From NCBI RefSeq assembly GCF_003730295.1, contig NZ_QTSZ01000041.1, positions 205,317 to 269,316 on the forward strand: 64,000 bases of DNA, written 5' to 3'. Shown here piece by piece: positions 47,643 through 56,160 of the stretch; position 1 is the first letter of the stretch, and each line of letters begins with the position of its first letter. A program made the translations under genes and the position numbers. The notes beneath the pieces are model-generated. The model searched no databases, was not told the DNA's origin, and was given only the letters and a program-made list of their open reading frames with translations. The DNA comes from Ornithinibacillus gellani (GTDB taxonomy: Bacteria > Bacillota > Bacilli > Bacillales > Amphibacillaceae).

Positions 47643-47924
47643 ATGAATAATAATACTATTTCCGGTTTTCATATACTCGGAACTGAAAACGGAAATTTGA
47701 AATTAAATACAAATAAAATGTATCATTGGCATATTCAAAAAAAATTAAGAAATACGCTGATTGCACAGGGCGATATAGTGCTAGTTCAAACAAAAAGAGG
47801 GAATAGACCCATCCTTGTCATGAATGTTTTTCGTGAAGAAGATAAAGAAAAGAAGAGAAAATATAAACGTGTAATCAAGTTGTTAGAAAAGGCACCTGAG
47901 AAAAGCCATGCTGTTAAAAGTTAA
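47643..47924 (+). CDS. Small DUF5839-like protein
   Basis: 93 residues. The core KMYHWHIQKKLRNTLIAQGD, then VLVQTKRGNRPILVMNVFRE and a basic tail fit what I recall of DUF5839, a small Firmicute family of unknown function. GGAGGGAC lies 6 bases before the ATG. It is found alone between the broken radC and the ACR3 remnant and could belong to either the older element or the metal island. Confidence 0.65.
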   Translation: MNNNTISGFHILGTENGNLKLNTNKMYHWHIQKKLRNTLIAQGDIVLVQTKRGNRPILVMNVFREEDKEKKRKYKRVIKLLEKAPEKSHAVKS

Positions 47925-47964
47925 AAAACAATTAAAAATGTTAAACAATTGAGCCAGATTGCGG

Positions 47965-48007
47965 AATAAAAAGTAAAGGCTATCCTGAATAGCCTTTACT
48001 TTTTATT
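47965..48007. terminator. Bidirectional terminator
   Basis: A perfect 19-bp stem, AATAAAAAGTAAAGGCTAT (47965-47983) with its complement at 47989-48007, and a 5-base loop. A- and T-rich arms on both sides allow function in both directions. It sits between the convergent DUF5839-like gene and the ACR3 remnant. Confidence 0.9.
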
Positions 48008-48711
48008 CTTTTTTCTTGTGAAAAGCAATATTTGGGAGACAATAGCCAGTACGGGTAATTCAATTAAAGGTCCAATGACCAAAGCTAAAGCAATGAAAGG
48101 TTGATCAGGGAATGCTGTCACAGCTATAGCTAAAGACACTGGTGAATTACTGGAAATAATTATCATATTTAAGCTAACTGAATCTTCGTAAGAAAACTTT
48201 AAAGACCTTCCAACGAAGCGTCCTACTACATAGTTAATAACAAAAAACAACAAAACCGTAACAACTAAAGTGTAAATGACTTCCATATTTTCAAGTAAAT
48301 AAGAACCTCGGGAAGCGAACATTGCCATAATAGCCAATGATAAAAAGGAGATTTGAGCAATGCCGAAAAAGGGAATAACTTTGTTGTTTAAAACAGATTT
48401 TTTCTTAATAAGAATCGTGTAAGATGAGCAAATGCAAATGGAATAACCAATACAATAAATATACTTTCTATAAGCGTTGATATGGGTATCGATTCAATAG
48501 TTCCAGCCAATATTAGCAAATATACTGGCAAAAGTACGACTTGTAAAATTAAATTAATCGGTAAAACTGATGTAGAAAGAGATACATTTCCTTTTGCTAT
48601 TCCAGTAAAAGCGAGATACCAATCTGTACAAGGTGTCACCATAAGCATGATAAAACCAATCCATAAAGCAGGATAATCAGATAAGAAAACGGAACCTAAA
48701 CGCCAAGCTAA
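47996..48711 (-). pseudogene. Decayed ACR3-type arsenite transporter
   Basis: Two overlapping minus-strand frames encode the back half of an arsenic-resistance permease of the ACR3/BASS superfamily. The upstream piece (48388-48711) has [20 protein letters not shown] and [20 protein letters not shown]; the downstream piece (47996 to about 48400) has VIPFFGIAQISFLSLAIMAM and YVVGRFVGRSLKF. They are joined by a one-base slip at a run of six T (48398-48403). The N-terminal part is missing: the frame meets a stop at 48712-48714, and the sequence beyond is unrelated. It has both a truncation and a frameshift, so it is dead. Confidence 0.85.
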
Positions 48712-48781
48712 TCAGGGTGGAATCGCGCTCTTTAGTTTTGAGTCGGTTCAATTAACGTTTTTCAGGGGGGAGGTTTTTATT

Positions 48782-48834
48782 TTGACATTCTATTCGATAT
48801 AATATAATATAAAACTCATCAAAAAAAATTGATG
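48782..48834 (+). promoter_or_regulatory. arsR1 promoter with ArsR operator
   Basis: TTGACA (48782-48787) and TATAAT (48803-48808) are spaced by 15 bp. Just downstream, CATCAA-N6-TTGATG (48817-48834) is an inverted repeat that recurs twice more in this locus (49178 and 50909). It is the likely arsR1 binding site. Confidence 0.75.
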
Positions 48835-48852
48835 TGTTAGGGGGAATAAGTC

Positions 48853-49161
48853 ATGATAGAACGGTCTGATGTTTGTGATACAACTTTACTCGACTATGAG
48901 AAGAAATTTAAAGCGCTGTCGGATCACAAAAGACTTTATATATTGCGTATTTTGGCAACAGAAGGAAAAACCTGTGTATGTGATTTGAGTGAACTACTAG
49001 CATTGCCACAATCTAAATTATCTTATCATCTAAAAATCTTATTAGATGTAAAATTTATTTCTGTTGAGAAAGAAGGAAAGTGGAATTATTATTCAGCCAA
49101 TCCTAATGAAATAAAAAAGATTTTATCTTCAGACCTCTGTTGTCTTTTTTATCCTGAGTAA
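48853..49161 (+). CDS. arsR: ArsR family metalloregulator (arsR1)
   Basis: Winged-helix repressor released by As(III)/Sb(III), 102 residues. The metal-binding CVC motif is Cys41-Val-Cys43 in GKTCVCDLSELL, next to the recognition helix (LPQSKLSYHLKIL). A further Cys8 is near the N-terminus, and two cysteines are near the end (DLCCLFYPE). Ribosome site AGGGGGAA upstream of the ATG. It follows its own promoter and operator and likely controls the two small paralogues and the flavoprotein. Confidence 0.9.
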   Translation: MIERSDVCDTTLLDYEKKFKALSDHKRLYILRILATEGKTCVCDLSELLALPQSKLSYHLKILLDVKFISVEKEGKWNYYSANPNEIKKILSSDLCCLFYPE

Positions 49162-49177
49162 ATTTTTTTGAACTATA

Positions 49178-49195
49178 TATCAACAAAGATTGATG
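49178..49195. promoter_or_regulatory. Second CATCAA-type ArsR operator
   Basis: TATCAA-N6-TTGATG between arsR1 and the next small gene, matching the arsR1 operator but for the first base. Confidence 0.6.
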
Positions 49196-49251
49196 TGTCA
49201 TAAGAAAAGGTTGGAATTTGAAATCACTCACACTAGACTAGGAGATAAAAA

Positions 49252-49461
49252 ATGATAGTAAATCATGCAAGTATATTATCTGTCGATTACTTTATAAGTT
49301 ATTTAGAACTCATTATGAAAGCGAGGCAGTTATCATTAGAAGAAGCTGTGTTTTATATGAAAGAAAATTTTTTTAAAGGTGAAGCCTTTTTATATGGAGA
49401 AGTAACAGCTAAACATTTTGAGCAAGCAATTCAACTTTTGAAAAGAGGGAATTTTAAATGA
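49252..49461 (+). CDS. Small ars-locus protein A
   Basis: 69 residues, no family recognised (MIVNHASILSVDYFISYLEL). It is a clear paralogue of the protein at 50951-51154: both begin MI-N-x4-L-x-V-x-YF-x-SY-x-ELI. Its end overlaps the flavoprotein start by 4 bp, so the two are coupled. No cysteine, so it is not a classical arsenic chaperone. It lies behind an ArsR operator. Confidence 0.7.
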   Translation: MIVNHASILSVDYFISYLELIMKARQLSLEEAVFYMKENFFKGEAFLYGEVTAKHFEQAIQLLKRGNFK

Positions 49462-50903
49462 AAGAAATTAAATTATTTACTATAAAAGAGACATCATGCT
49501 ACGGTGAGGAACCAACAACGACTTCTTGTTGTGCGCCAGAAACGATAAATGAATCAACTTGCTGCTCATCGCCTGAAGTGACAGTAGAAAAACCGGAACA
49601 AAAGCAATTTAACTTAGATTTACCTGTAGCCATTATTGGAGCTGGTCCAGTTGGACTTGCGGCGGCAGCACATTTAACCATACAAAAAGTGCCTTTCATC
49701 GTCTTTGAATCAGGTGAAAATGTAGGACATAATATTCTTAAGTGGCAACACGTTCAACTATTCAGCCCTTGGCAATACGATATTGATAAAGCAGCACGTC
49801 AACTACTTGAAGAAACGGATTGGGAATCACCACAGGATAATATTTTACCGACAGGAAAAGAGTTGGTGGATCAATATTTAGTACCTTTAAGTACATTACC
49901 TGTCTTAAAAGAAGCCATTCGATACAACTCAAAAGTTATTTCAATTTCACGTCAACAAAACGATAAAATGAAATCATTACATCGTGAAAAGCAGCCTTTT
50001 GAAATTTATGTTGAAAGAAATCATGAAATTGAAATAGTAGAAGCACGTGCAATTATTGATGCAACGGGTACATGGGGGAACCCAAATCCTTCTACTTCAA
50101 ATGGTGTTTGGTTGAATTCCGAAAAACAATGCGAAAATCACATTGAATACGGTATTCCAGATATAACGAAAAGTGTGAAACGCTATGCCGATAAAACAGT
50201 CGCAGTGGTTGGTGGTGGGCACTCTGCTATTAATACATTGTTAGAACTGGCCGATTTACAAAAAGAATTTCCGGAAACCAAATTGATTTGGATTCTACGT
50301 AAAAAAAATGTAGAAGATGCCTACGGTGGCGAAGAAAAAGATGCACTTGAAGCACGTGGGGCGCTTGGCTCGAAAATACATTCATTGGTCGATTCAGGTA
50401 AAGTACAAGTATATACACCGTTCTACACGATGCAAGTCAAATCAATGAATGGACAAATGGAGTTAGCAGGACGTTATGAAGGCGAAATGACAATTATTAA
50501 AGAGATTGACGAGTTGATTGTCAATGCTGGAAATCGTCCGGACTTTTCAATTGAACAAGAACTTCGATTATCCATTGACCCAGCGACGGAAAGTATCGCA
50601 GCACTAGCACCACTCATCGATCCAAACGAACACAGTTGTGGTACCGTTCGCGCACATGGTGAAGAAATTCTACGCCAGCCAGAACAAGGTCTTTATATTG
50701 TAGGTATGAAGAGTTACGGTCGTGCTCCCACATTCTTAATGGCAACAGGATATGAACAAGTACGTTCAATAACAGCCTATCTTGCAGGAGACATAGAAGC
50801 CTCTAAACGAGTTGAACTTGATTTACCTGAAACGGGGGTTTGTAGCGTAAATTTGCAAAATCCTAAAGAAGAATCAAGCTGTAGCACAAATTCATGTTCG
50901 TGA
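49458..50903 (+). CDS. Flavin-dependent oxidoreductase with Cys-rich ends (ArsO-like)
   Basis: FAD/NAD(P)-binding monooxygenase-like protein of 481 residues. The FAD motif is AIIGAGPVGLAAAAHL (about 54-69), followed by a WGNPNP segment and a second dinucleotide motif VAVVGGGHSAINTLLE (about 242-257). Both ends are rich in paired cysteines (TTSCCAPE, ESTCCSSPE; SSCSTNSCS at the end), which looks like a fused thiol metal-binding tail. ArsO-type flavoproteins occur in bacterial ars operons, with reactions poorly defined (oxidation or handling of arsenicals). It is in the arsR1 unit. Confidence 0.8.
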   Translation: MKEIKLFTIKETSCYGEEPTTTSCCAPETINESTCCSSPEVTVEKPEQKQFNLDLPVAIIGAGPVGLAAAAHLTIQKVPFIVFESGENVGHNILKWQHVQLFSPWQYDIDKAARQLLEETDWESPQDNILPTGKELVDQYLVPLSTLPVLKEAIRYNSKVISISRQQNDKMKSLHREKQPFEIYVERNHEIEIVEARAIIDATGTWGNPNPSTSNGVWLNSEKQCENHIEYGIPDITKSVKRYADKTVAVVGGGHSAINTLLELADLQKEFPETKLIWILRKKNVEDAYGGEEKDALEARGALGSKIHSLVDSGKVQVYTPFYTMQVKSMNGQMELAGRYEGEMTIIKEIDELIVNAGNRPDFSIEQELRLSIDPATESIAALAPLIDPNEHSCGTVRAHGEEILRQPEQGLYIVGMKSYGRAPTFLMATGYEQVRSITAYLAGDIEASKRVELDLPETGVCSVNLQNPKEESSCSTNSCS

Positions 50904-50908
50904 CAGTT

Positions 50909-50928
50909 CACATCAAAAAATTGATGTG
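50909..50928. promoter_or_regulatory. Third CATCAA-type ArsR operator
   Basis: CACATCAAAAAATTGATGTG is a perfect palindrome just after the flavoprotein stop and before the second small paralogue. Its spacer is 4 bp against 6 in the other two. Confidence 0.65.
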
Positions 50929-50950
50929 ATTATCGAGAAACGTGATTTTA

Positions 50951-51154
50951 ATGATCATTAACCGTGGGGGTACATTAGGTGTTGCCTACTTTAAGTCATA
51001 TTCTGAGCTAATATTATCCCCTCGAATATCTGATTTAGACGAAGCTGAAAAGAGTGTTTTTCAACGCTTATTTAACAATACCCCTCGTCAATTGGGTAAT
51101 GAAACGTATCAACAGTTTTTACAAGCGCATATTAACTTAGCGAATAATGAATAA
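50951..51154 (+). CDS. Small ars-locus protein B, paralogue of protein A
   Basis: 67 residues from the ATG at 50951 (a GTG at 50942 is also possible). IINRGGTLGVAYFKSYSELI aligns with the start of protein A; the C-termini have diverged. No cysteine. No strong ribosome site was found, so expression is uncertain. Each paralogue follows a CATCAA-type ArsR operator. Confidence 0.6.
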   Translation: MIINRGGTLGVAYFKSYSELILSPRISDLDEAEKSVFQRLFNNTPRQLGNETYQQFLQAHINLANNE

Positions 51155-51270
51155 GCAGCCAACGGGCATTTTGCTCTTCTAAATAAGGTGTTGTACAATG
51201 GCAAAAAAAACGTGTGCAAAAAGTATGACCATTCTTATTAATGTCTAAGATAACAGTATGAATACTACCC

Positions 51271-51302
51271 TTGACCCTGTACTATGGTACAGGGTTTATA
51301 TT
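51271..51302 (+). promoter_or_regulatory. mer promoter-operator
   Basis: A perfect dyad ACCCTGTAC-TATG-GTACAGGGT (51274-51295) lies between a -35 TTGACC (51271-51276) and a -10 near TTATAT (51296-51301), about 19 bp apart. Overlong spacing with the dyad inside is the mark of MerR-controlled promoters, which the activator untwists on binding Hg(II). Confidence 0.85.
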
Positions 51303-51321
51303 ATATTTGGGGTGATGTAAA

Positions 51322-51720
51322 TTGTATTTTAGAGTCGGAGAAATCGCCGAGAAATGTAATGTTAACAAAGAGACAATTAGATATTATGAACGTTTGGGTT
51401 TAATTCCAGAGCCTAATCGTACCGAAAAGGGATACCGAATGTATTCACCACAAACGGTGGATCGATTGAATTTCATAAAACGGATGCAGGAATTGGGCTT
51501 TACCTTAAATGAAATCGACAAGTTACTAGGGGTTGTCGATCGCGATGAAGCGAAGTGCCGTGATATGTATGATTTCACTGTCCTTAAGATAGAGGACATC
51601 CAGCGTAAAATTGAAGATCTTAAGAGAATTGAACAAATGCTGTTAGATCTTAAAGAAAGATGTCCCGAAAACAAAGATATTTATGAATGCCCAATTATTG
51701 AAGCATTGATGAAGAAATAA
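51322..51720 (+). CDS. merR: Hg(II)-responsive regulator MerR
   Basis: 132 residues. N-terminal winged helix (RVGEIAEKCNVNKETIRYYE), the family's coiled-coil dimer helix, and the three mercury ligands Cys79, Cys114 and Cys123 (the last two in CPENKDIYECP). It starts with TTG, with GGGGTGAT about 8 bases upstream, 20 bp after its promoter. merA follows 24 bp downstream. As in Gram-positive mer operons, regulator and reductase are on one transcript. Confidence 0.95.
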   Translation: MYFRVGEIAEKCNVNKETIRYYERLGLIPEPNRTEKGYRMYSPQTVDRLNFIKRMQELGFTLNEIDKLLGVVDRDEAKCRDMYDFTVLKIEDIQRKIEDLKRIEQMLLDLKERCPENKDIYECPIIEALMKK

Positions 51721-51744
51721 GCTGACTAATAGGAGGATTTTGAC

Positions 51745-53385
51745 ATGAAAAGATATCGAATAAGCGTTCAAGGTATGACCTGTACAGGCTGTGAAGAACA
51801 TGTAGCTGTTGCCCTTGAAAACATGGGGGCAAGCGGGATTGAAGTAGATTATCACCGTGGCGACGCTGTATTTGAGCTACCGAACGGCCAAGGGGTTGAA
51901 ACAGCGACAAAAGCAATTGCTGAAGCGAACTATCAGCCAGGGAAAATAGAAGAAGTACAATCGCAAGAATTGGTGCAGTTGGGTGATGAAGTTGATTATG
52001 ATTACATCATTATTGGCTCTGGTGGGGCTGCTTTTTCATCTGCTATTGAAGCCGTGAAATACGGAGCAAAAGTGGCAATCATTGAACGTGATACAGTGGG
52101 TGGAACATGCGTAAACATTGGTTGTGTTCCTTCAAAGACCTTGCTGCGATCTGGAGAAATCAATCATCTGGCAAAAAATAATCCATTCATCGGATTGAAT
52201 ACGTCAGCTGGCGTTGTTGATTTGGCATCATTGATTGAGCAGAAAAATGAGCTAGTGACGGACCTTCGAAACTCAAAATATGTGGATTTGATTGATGAAT
52301 ACGGTTTTGAATTAATCAAAGGCGAAGCGAAATTCGTGGATGAAAAAACAGTTGAAGTCAATGGCATGAGGTTATCAGCAAAACGATTTTTAATCGCGAC
52401 AGGCGCTTCACCAGCAGTGCCAAATATTCCTGGACTGGATGAGGTCGATTACTTAACAAGTACGACGTTGCTTGAATTAAAGGCGATACCTAAGCGCTTA
52501 ACGGTTATCGGTTCTGGTTATATCGGTATGGAATTGGGACAACTTTTTCATAACCTAGGCTCAGAAGTCACATTGATGCAAAGAAGCCCACGTCTGTTAA
52601 AGGAATACGATCCTGAGATTTCAGAAGCAATCGCGCAAGCCTTGACAGAACAAGGCATTAACTTAGTGACAGGAGCGTCCTTTGAACGAATCGAACAAGA
52701 CGGAGACATTAAAAAGGTCTACGTTGAGGTCGATGGCGAAAAACGGATCATTGAGGCAGAGCAATTGCTTGTTGCTACAGGAAGAACTCCAAATACGGAA
52801 ACTTTGAATTTACAGACAGCAGGCGTTGAAGTAGGCTCCCGTGGTGAAATTATAATTGATGAGTACTCGAAAACGACGAATTCACGCATGTGTGCAGCAG
52901 GAGATGTCACGCTTGGTCCCCAATTCGTATATGTGGCAGCTCACCAAGGGAAAATTGCGGCAGAAAATGCGATTGGTGGACTGAACAAAAAGTTGGATTT
53001 AGAAGTAGTTCCAGGGGTTACCTTTACGGCCCCAGCAATTGCAACGGTTGGTTTAACAGAGCAACAGGCAAAAGAGAAAGGCTATGAAGTGAAAACATCC
53101 GTCATGCCTTTAGACGCTGTTCCAAGAGCCTTGGTGAATCGGGAAACGACAGGCGTGTTTAAACTGGTGGCAGACGCAAAAACATTAAAAATTCTAGGAG
53201 CTCATGTGGTGGCAGAAAACGCAGGAGACGTAATTTATGCAGCAACATTGGCTGTTAAATTTGGTTTAACCGTGGAGGATCTCCGTGAAACCCTAGCCCC
53301 CTATTTAACAATGTCAGAAGGATTAAAATTAGCTGCCCTTACGTTTGATAAAGATGTATCAAAATTATCTTGTTGTGCAGGATAA
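51745..53385 (+). CDS. merA: Mercuric reductase MerA
   Basis: Cytosolic flavoenzyme of 546 residues that reduces Hg(II) to Hg(0) with NADPH. An N-terminal heavy-metal domain has Cys13 and Cys16 ([11 protein letters not shown]); the redox pair is Cys122 and Cys127 in [13 protein letters not shown]; the C-terminal pair is Cys543-Cys544. All needed residues are present. AGGAGG is 9 bases ahead of the ATG. There is no merT/merP/merE transporter or merB lyase in the window. Confidence 0.96.
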   Translation: MKRYRISVQGMTCTGCEEHVAVALENMGASGIEVDYHRGDAVFELPNGQGVETATKAIAEANYQPGKIEEVQSQELVQLGDEVDYDYIIIGSGGAAFSSAIEAVKYGAKVAIIERDTVGGTCVNIGCVPSKTLLRSGEINHLAKNNPFIGLNTSAGVVDLASLIEQKNELVTDLRNSKYVDLIDEYGFELIKGEAKFVDEKTVEVNGMRLSAKRFLIATGASPAVPNIPGLDEVDYLTSTTLLELKAIPKRLTVIGSGYIGMELGQLFHNLGSEVTLMQRSPRLLKEYDPEISEAIAQALTEQGINLVTGASFERIEQDGDIKKVYVEVDGEKRIIEAEQLLVATGRTPNTETLNLQTAGVEVGSRGEIIIDEYSKTTNSRMCAAGDVTLGPQFVYVAAHQGKIAAENAIGGLNKKLDLEVVPGVTFTAPAIATVGLTEQQAKEKGYEVKTSVMPLDAVPRALVNRETTGVFKLVADAKTLKILGAHVVAENAGDVIYAATLAVKFGLTVEDLRETLAPYLTMSEGLKLAALTFDKDVSKLSCCAG

Positions 53386-53463
53386 TGATTTTATATTATG
53401 CTGAGCTGATATTTCTTGAAATAAGTATATTTTGCTTGTGAGTCTTCTGAAAACGAGTAATCA

Positions 53464-53492
53464 AATGGGCTACCTTCACAGGTGGCCTTTTT
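53464..53492 (+). terminator. Terminator of the mer operon
   Basis: GGCTACC (53468-53474) and GGTGGCC (53481-53487) pair with one G-U and run into TTTTT. Confidence 0.75.
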
Positions 53493-53545
53493 GATTTTGA
53501 AGGACAAAACGATTTTTATTTTCCAAAATGAATAACACACTTGCG

Positions 53546-53564
53546 TATATAAGCATATGATTAT
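53546..53564. promoter_or_regulatory. ArsR2 operator candidate
   Basis: TATATAAGCATATGATTAT, an imperfect dyad directly ahead of arsR2. A related sequence (15 of 19 bases the same) recurs ahead of arsD at 55747. It differs from the CATCAA operator of arsR1. Confidence 0.6.
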
Positions 53565-53593
53565 ATGATAGTGGAGAAATGGAGGGATGGTCT

Positions 53594-53941
53594 ATGAGTA
53601 AAACTGTGACGACAGATATGCAAAGAGCATCACAACTATTAAAATTGCTTGGAGATCAAACGCGTTTGACGATGATGAAATTGCTTCAGTCGCATGATTG
53701 TTGTGTTTGTGAGTTTGTTGAGATTTTTAAAATGAGTCAACCGGCGATTAGTCAGCACTTGCGTAAACTGAGGGATATTGGGTTGGTGAAAGAAACGCGT
53801 AAAGGAAAATGGATCTTCTACTCCATCAATGAAGATCATGATGATTATCCGTTTATACAAGGTATCCTTGAGCATCTTCCCGGACAAGACGGATTAGTAA
53901 CTGAATTGGAAGCGCAAGGATTGCGCATTTGTTGTGAGTAG
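53594..53941 (+). CDS. arsR: ArsR family metalloregulator (arsR2)
   Basis: 115 residues from the ATG at 53594, 7 bases after GGAGGG; an ATG five codons earlier overlaps that site. The metal-site cysteines are Cys36, Cys37 and Cys39 in DCCVCEFVEIF, beside the recognition helix (MSQPAISQHLRKLR). Two more cysteines end the protein (LRICCE). It heads the arsB-arsC operon, 15 bp before arsB. Confidence 0.93.
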   Translation: MSKTVTTDMQRASQLLKLLGDQTRLTMMKLLQSHDCCVCEFVEIFKMSQPAISQHLRKLRDIGLVKETRKGKWIFYSINEDHDDYPFIQGILEHLPGQDGLVTELEAQGLRICCE

Positions 53942-53956
53942 GGAGGAGAACGGGCG

Positions 53957-55255
53957 TTGACTTCAGTTATTATTGCATCATTAATTTTCATTATCACACT
54001 TGTTTTTGTCATTTGGCAACCTAGAAACTTATCGATTGGATGGTCTGCCTGTATCGGTGCAGTAGTCGCTTTATTAGTAGGAGTAGTTAATTTTCAGGAT
54101 GTCATAGACGTAACGGGGATTGTATGGAATGCTACGCTTGCTTTCATCGCGATTATTATTATTTCATTAATCCTAGATGAAATTGGTTTCTTCGAGTGGT
54201 CTGCTCTTCATATGGCTAGATTAGCCAAAGGCAGTGGCATTCGCATGTTCGTATATGTCAGTCTTCTAGGTGCAGTTGTTGCTGCTTTGTTCGCAAATGA
54301 TGGAGCTGCCCTCATACTAACACCAATTGTACTTGCGATGGTACGAAATTTGAATTTCAATGAAAAGATGATTTTCCCATTCATTATTGCCAGTGGCTTT
54401 ATAGCTGATACCACTTCATTACCATTGGTTGTCAGTAACTTAGTTAATATTGTTTCGGCAGACTTTTTTGGTATTGGCTTTGTTGAATATGCATCTCGGA
54501 TGATAGTACCTAACTTATTTGCATTAGTCGCAAGTATTTTAGTGTTAATGCTATTTTTCCGTAAAAGTATTCCGAAAGATTACAAAGTGTCCGATTTAAA
54601 ACAACCGAAGGATGCGATTAAAGATATAAAAATGTTCCGACTCGCTTGGGTAATCTTAGGCGTATTACTCGTCGGCTATTTCTCTAGTGAATTTACAGGA
54701 TTACCTGTATCAATTATAGCTGGGCTTACGGCTATTTTCTTTATGATTATGGGACAAAGAAGTTCTGCTGTTCACACGAAGCAAGTACTTCAAGGAGCTC
54801 CTTGGGCAATTGTTTTCTTCTCTATCGGAATGTACGTAGTCGTTTATGGATTGCGTAATGCTGGTTTGACGAGTGTATTGGCAGATGTCATTCAAATGGC
54901 AGCCAATCAAGGACTGTTTGTTGCAACGATTTCGATGGGCTTTATCGCAGCAATCTTATCTTCGATTATGAATAATATGCCCACAGTTTTAATTAACGCT
55001 TTGGCAATATCAGAAACGGATACAACAGAGCCAATTCGTGAGGCATTGATTTATGCAAATATCATCGGATCGGATTTGGGCCCTAAAATAACGCCAATCG
55101 GTTCTTTGGCCACTTTACTATGGTTGCATGTACTGTCTCAAAAAGGTGTGAAAATCTCTTGGGGTAGTTATTTTAAAATCGGTATTATTTTAACAGTGCC
55201 TACACTCCTGATTACATTAATTGGGCTATATACGTGGCTATCATTCATACAATAA
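53957..55255 (+). CDS. arsB: Arsenite efflux pump ArsB
   Basis: Integral membrane protein of 432 residues with about 12 hydrophobic segments; family-typical segments are [17 protein letters not shown] and [16 protein letters not shown]. It extrudes As(III)/Sb(III), alone or with the ArsA ATPase encoded downstream. The start is a TTG, 9 bases after GGGAGGA. It belongs to the ArsB family, unlike the decayed ACR3 exporter at 47996-48711. Confidence 0.95.
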   Translation: MTSVIIASLIFIITLVFVIWQPRNLSIGWSACIGAVVALLVGVVNFQDVIDVTGIVWNATLAFIAIIIISLILDEIGFFEWSALHMARLAKGSGIRMFVYVSLLGAVVAALFANDGAALILTPIVLAMVRNLNFNEKMIFPFIIASGFIADTTSLPLVVSNLVNIVSADFFGIGFVEYASRMIVPNLFALVASILVLMLFFRKSIPKDYKVSDLKQPKDAIKDIKMFRLAWVILGVLLVGYFSSEFTGLPVSIIAGLTAIFFMIMGQRSSAVHTKQVLQGAPWAIVFFSIGMYVVVYGLRNAGLTSVLADVIQMAANQGLFVATISMGFIAAILSSIMNNMPTVLINALAISETDTTEPIREALIYANIIGSDLGPKITPIGSLATLLWLHVLSQKGVKISWGSYFKIGIILTVPTLLITLIGLYTWLSFIQ

Positions 55256-55281
55256 AAACACAAAAAAAGGGGACTTTTATT

Positions 55282-55701
55282 ATGTCGAAAAAAACACTTT
55301 ACTTCTTATGCACAGGTAACTCATGCCGTAGTCAAATGGCTGAAGGTTGGGGCAAAAAATATCTTGGTGAAGAATGGCAAGTTCTGAGCGCTGGAATTGA
55401 AGCACATGGAGTCAATCCAAGTGCTGTTAAAGCAATGAATGAAGCTGGTGTCGATATTTCAACTCAAACTTCGGATATCATTGATCAAGAAATTTTAAAT
55501 AATGCAGATTTTGTCGTAACTCTTTGTGGAGATGCTGCTGACAAGTGTCCGATGACACCAGCTCATGTAAAACGTGCACATTGGGGGTTTGATGACCCTG
55601 CGAAAGCAGAAGGAACGGATGAAGAGAAATGGGCGTTCTTCCAGCGTGTACGTGATGAAATTGGTGCAAGGATTGAACATTTCGCTAAAACAGGGGAATA
55701 A
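55282..55701 (+). CDS. arsC: Thioredoxin-coupled arsenate reductase ArsC
   Basis: 139 residues from the ATG at 55282, behind AAGGGGAC. It has the low-molecular-weight phosphatase P-loop CTGNSCR (Cys10-Arg16) and the Cys82/Cys89 pair in [10 protein letters not shown] that forms the relay disulfide. It reduces As(V) to As(III), which ArsB/ArsA then export. All catalytic residues are intact. Confidence 0.96.
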   Translation: MSKKTLYFLCTGNSCRSQMAEGWGKKYLGEEWQVLSAGIEAHGVNPSAVKAMNEAGVDISTQTSDIIDQEILNNADFVVTLCGDAADKCPMTPAHVKRAHWGFDDPAKAEGTDEEKWAFFQRVRDEIGARIEHFAKTGE

Positions 55702-55704
55702 GTA

Positions 55705-55740
55705 AAGCATGCCGTAGATTTATATCTCGGCTTTCTTTAT
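55705..55740 (+). terminator. Weak terminator after arsC
   Basis: GCCG-T-AGAT (711-719) pairs with ATCT-CGGC (724-731) around a TTAT loop, then TTTCTTTAT. It probably lowers read-through into arsDA. Confidence 0.5.
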
Positions 55741-55746
55741 AAAATA

Positions 55747-55765
55747 TATATAAGTGTATAGTTAT
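55747..55765. promoter_or_regulatory. Second ArsR2-type operator ahead of arsD
   Basis: TATATAAGTGTATAGTTAT shares 15 of 19 bases with the site ahead of arsR2, suggesting that arsD-arsA has its own arsenic-controlled promoter. Confidence 0.5.
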
Positions 55766-55789
55766 GAACTAATGAGGAGGATGTTGATA

Positions 55790-56149
55790 ATGAAAAAGGT
55801 TGAAATTTTCGATCCAGCAATGTGTTGTTCAACGGGTGTCTGTGGACCAAGTGTGGATCCAGAATTAACGCGTATCGCATCAGCTGTTTATTCACTCGAA
55901 CAAAAGAAGTTTGATATTACTCGTTATAATCTTGGCAATGATCCAGGGGCATTTGTAGACAATGAAATCGTAAATAAGGTACTTCTTGAAAAAGGTCCAG
56001 ATGCACTTCCACTAATCCTTTTAAATAATGAGATTGTAAAAGTTGGTGCTTATCCGACGAATGAAGAATTAGCAGAATGGCTGAATGTCGGGATAGCTGA
56101 ACTTCAAGAAAAACCACGCGTACGTGTCTCAGTCAAGTTTGATAAATAG
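55790..56149 (+). CDS. arsD: Arsenic metallochaperone ArsD
   Basis: 119 residues from the ATG at 55790, 9 bases after GAGGAGG. The As(III) ligands Cys12, Cys13 and Cys18 are present in AMCCSTGVCGPSVDP. It delivers As(III) to the ArsA ATPase, encoded 11 bp downstream. Confidence 0.95.
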   Translation: MKKVEIFDPAMCCSTGVCGPSVDPELTRIASAVYSLEQKKFDITRYNLGNDPGAFVDNEIVNKVLLEKGPDALPLILLNNEIVKVGAYPTNEELAEWLNVGIAELQEKPRVRVSVKFDK

Positions 56150-56160
56150 GGGGGGTAACG

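Noticed and set aside
51155..51270. Insertion sequence scar between small protein B and the mer promoter
   Set aside because: The region has an odd feel (ACGGGCATTTTGCTCTTC) but I found no inverted repeats, target duplication or transposase remnant.
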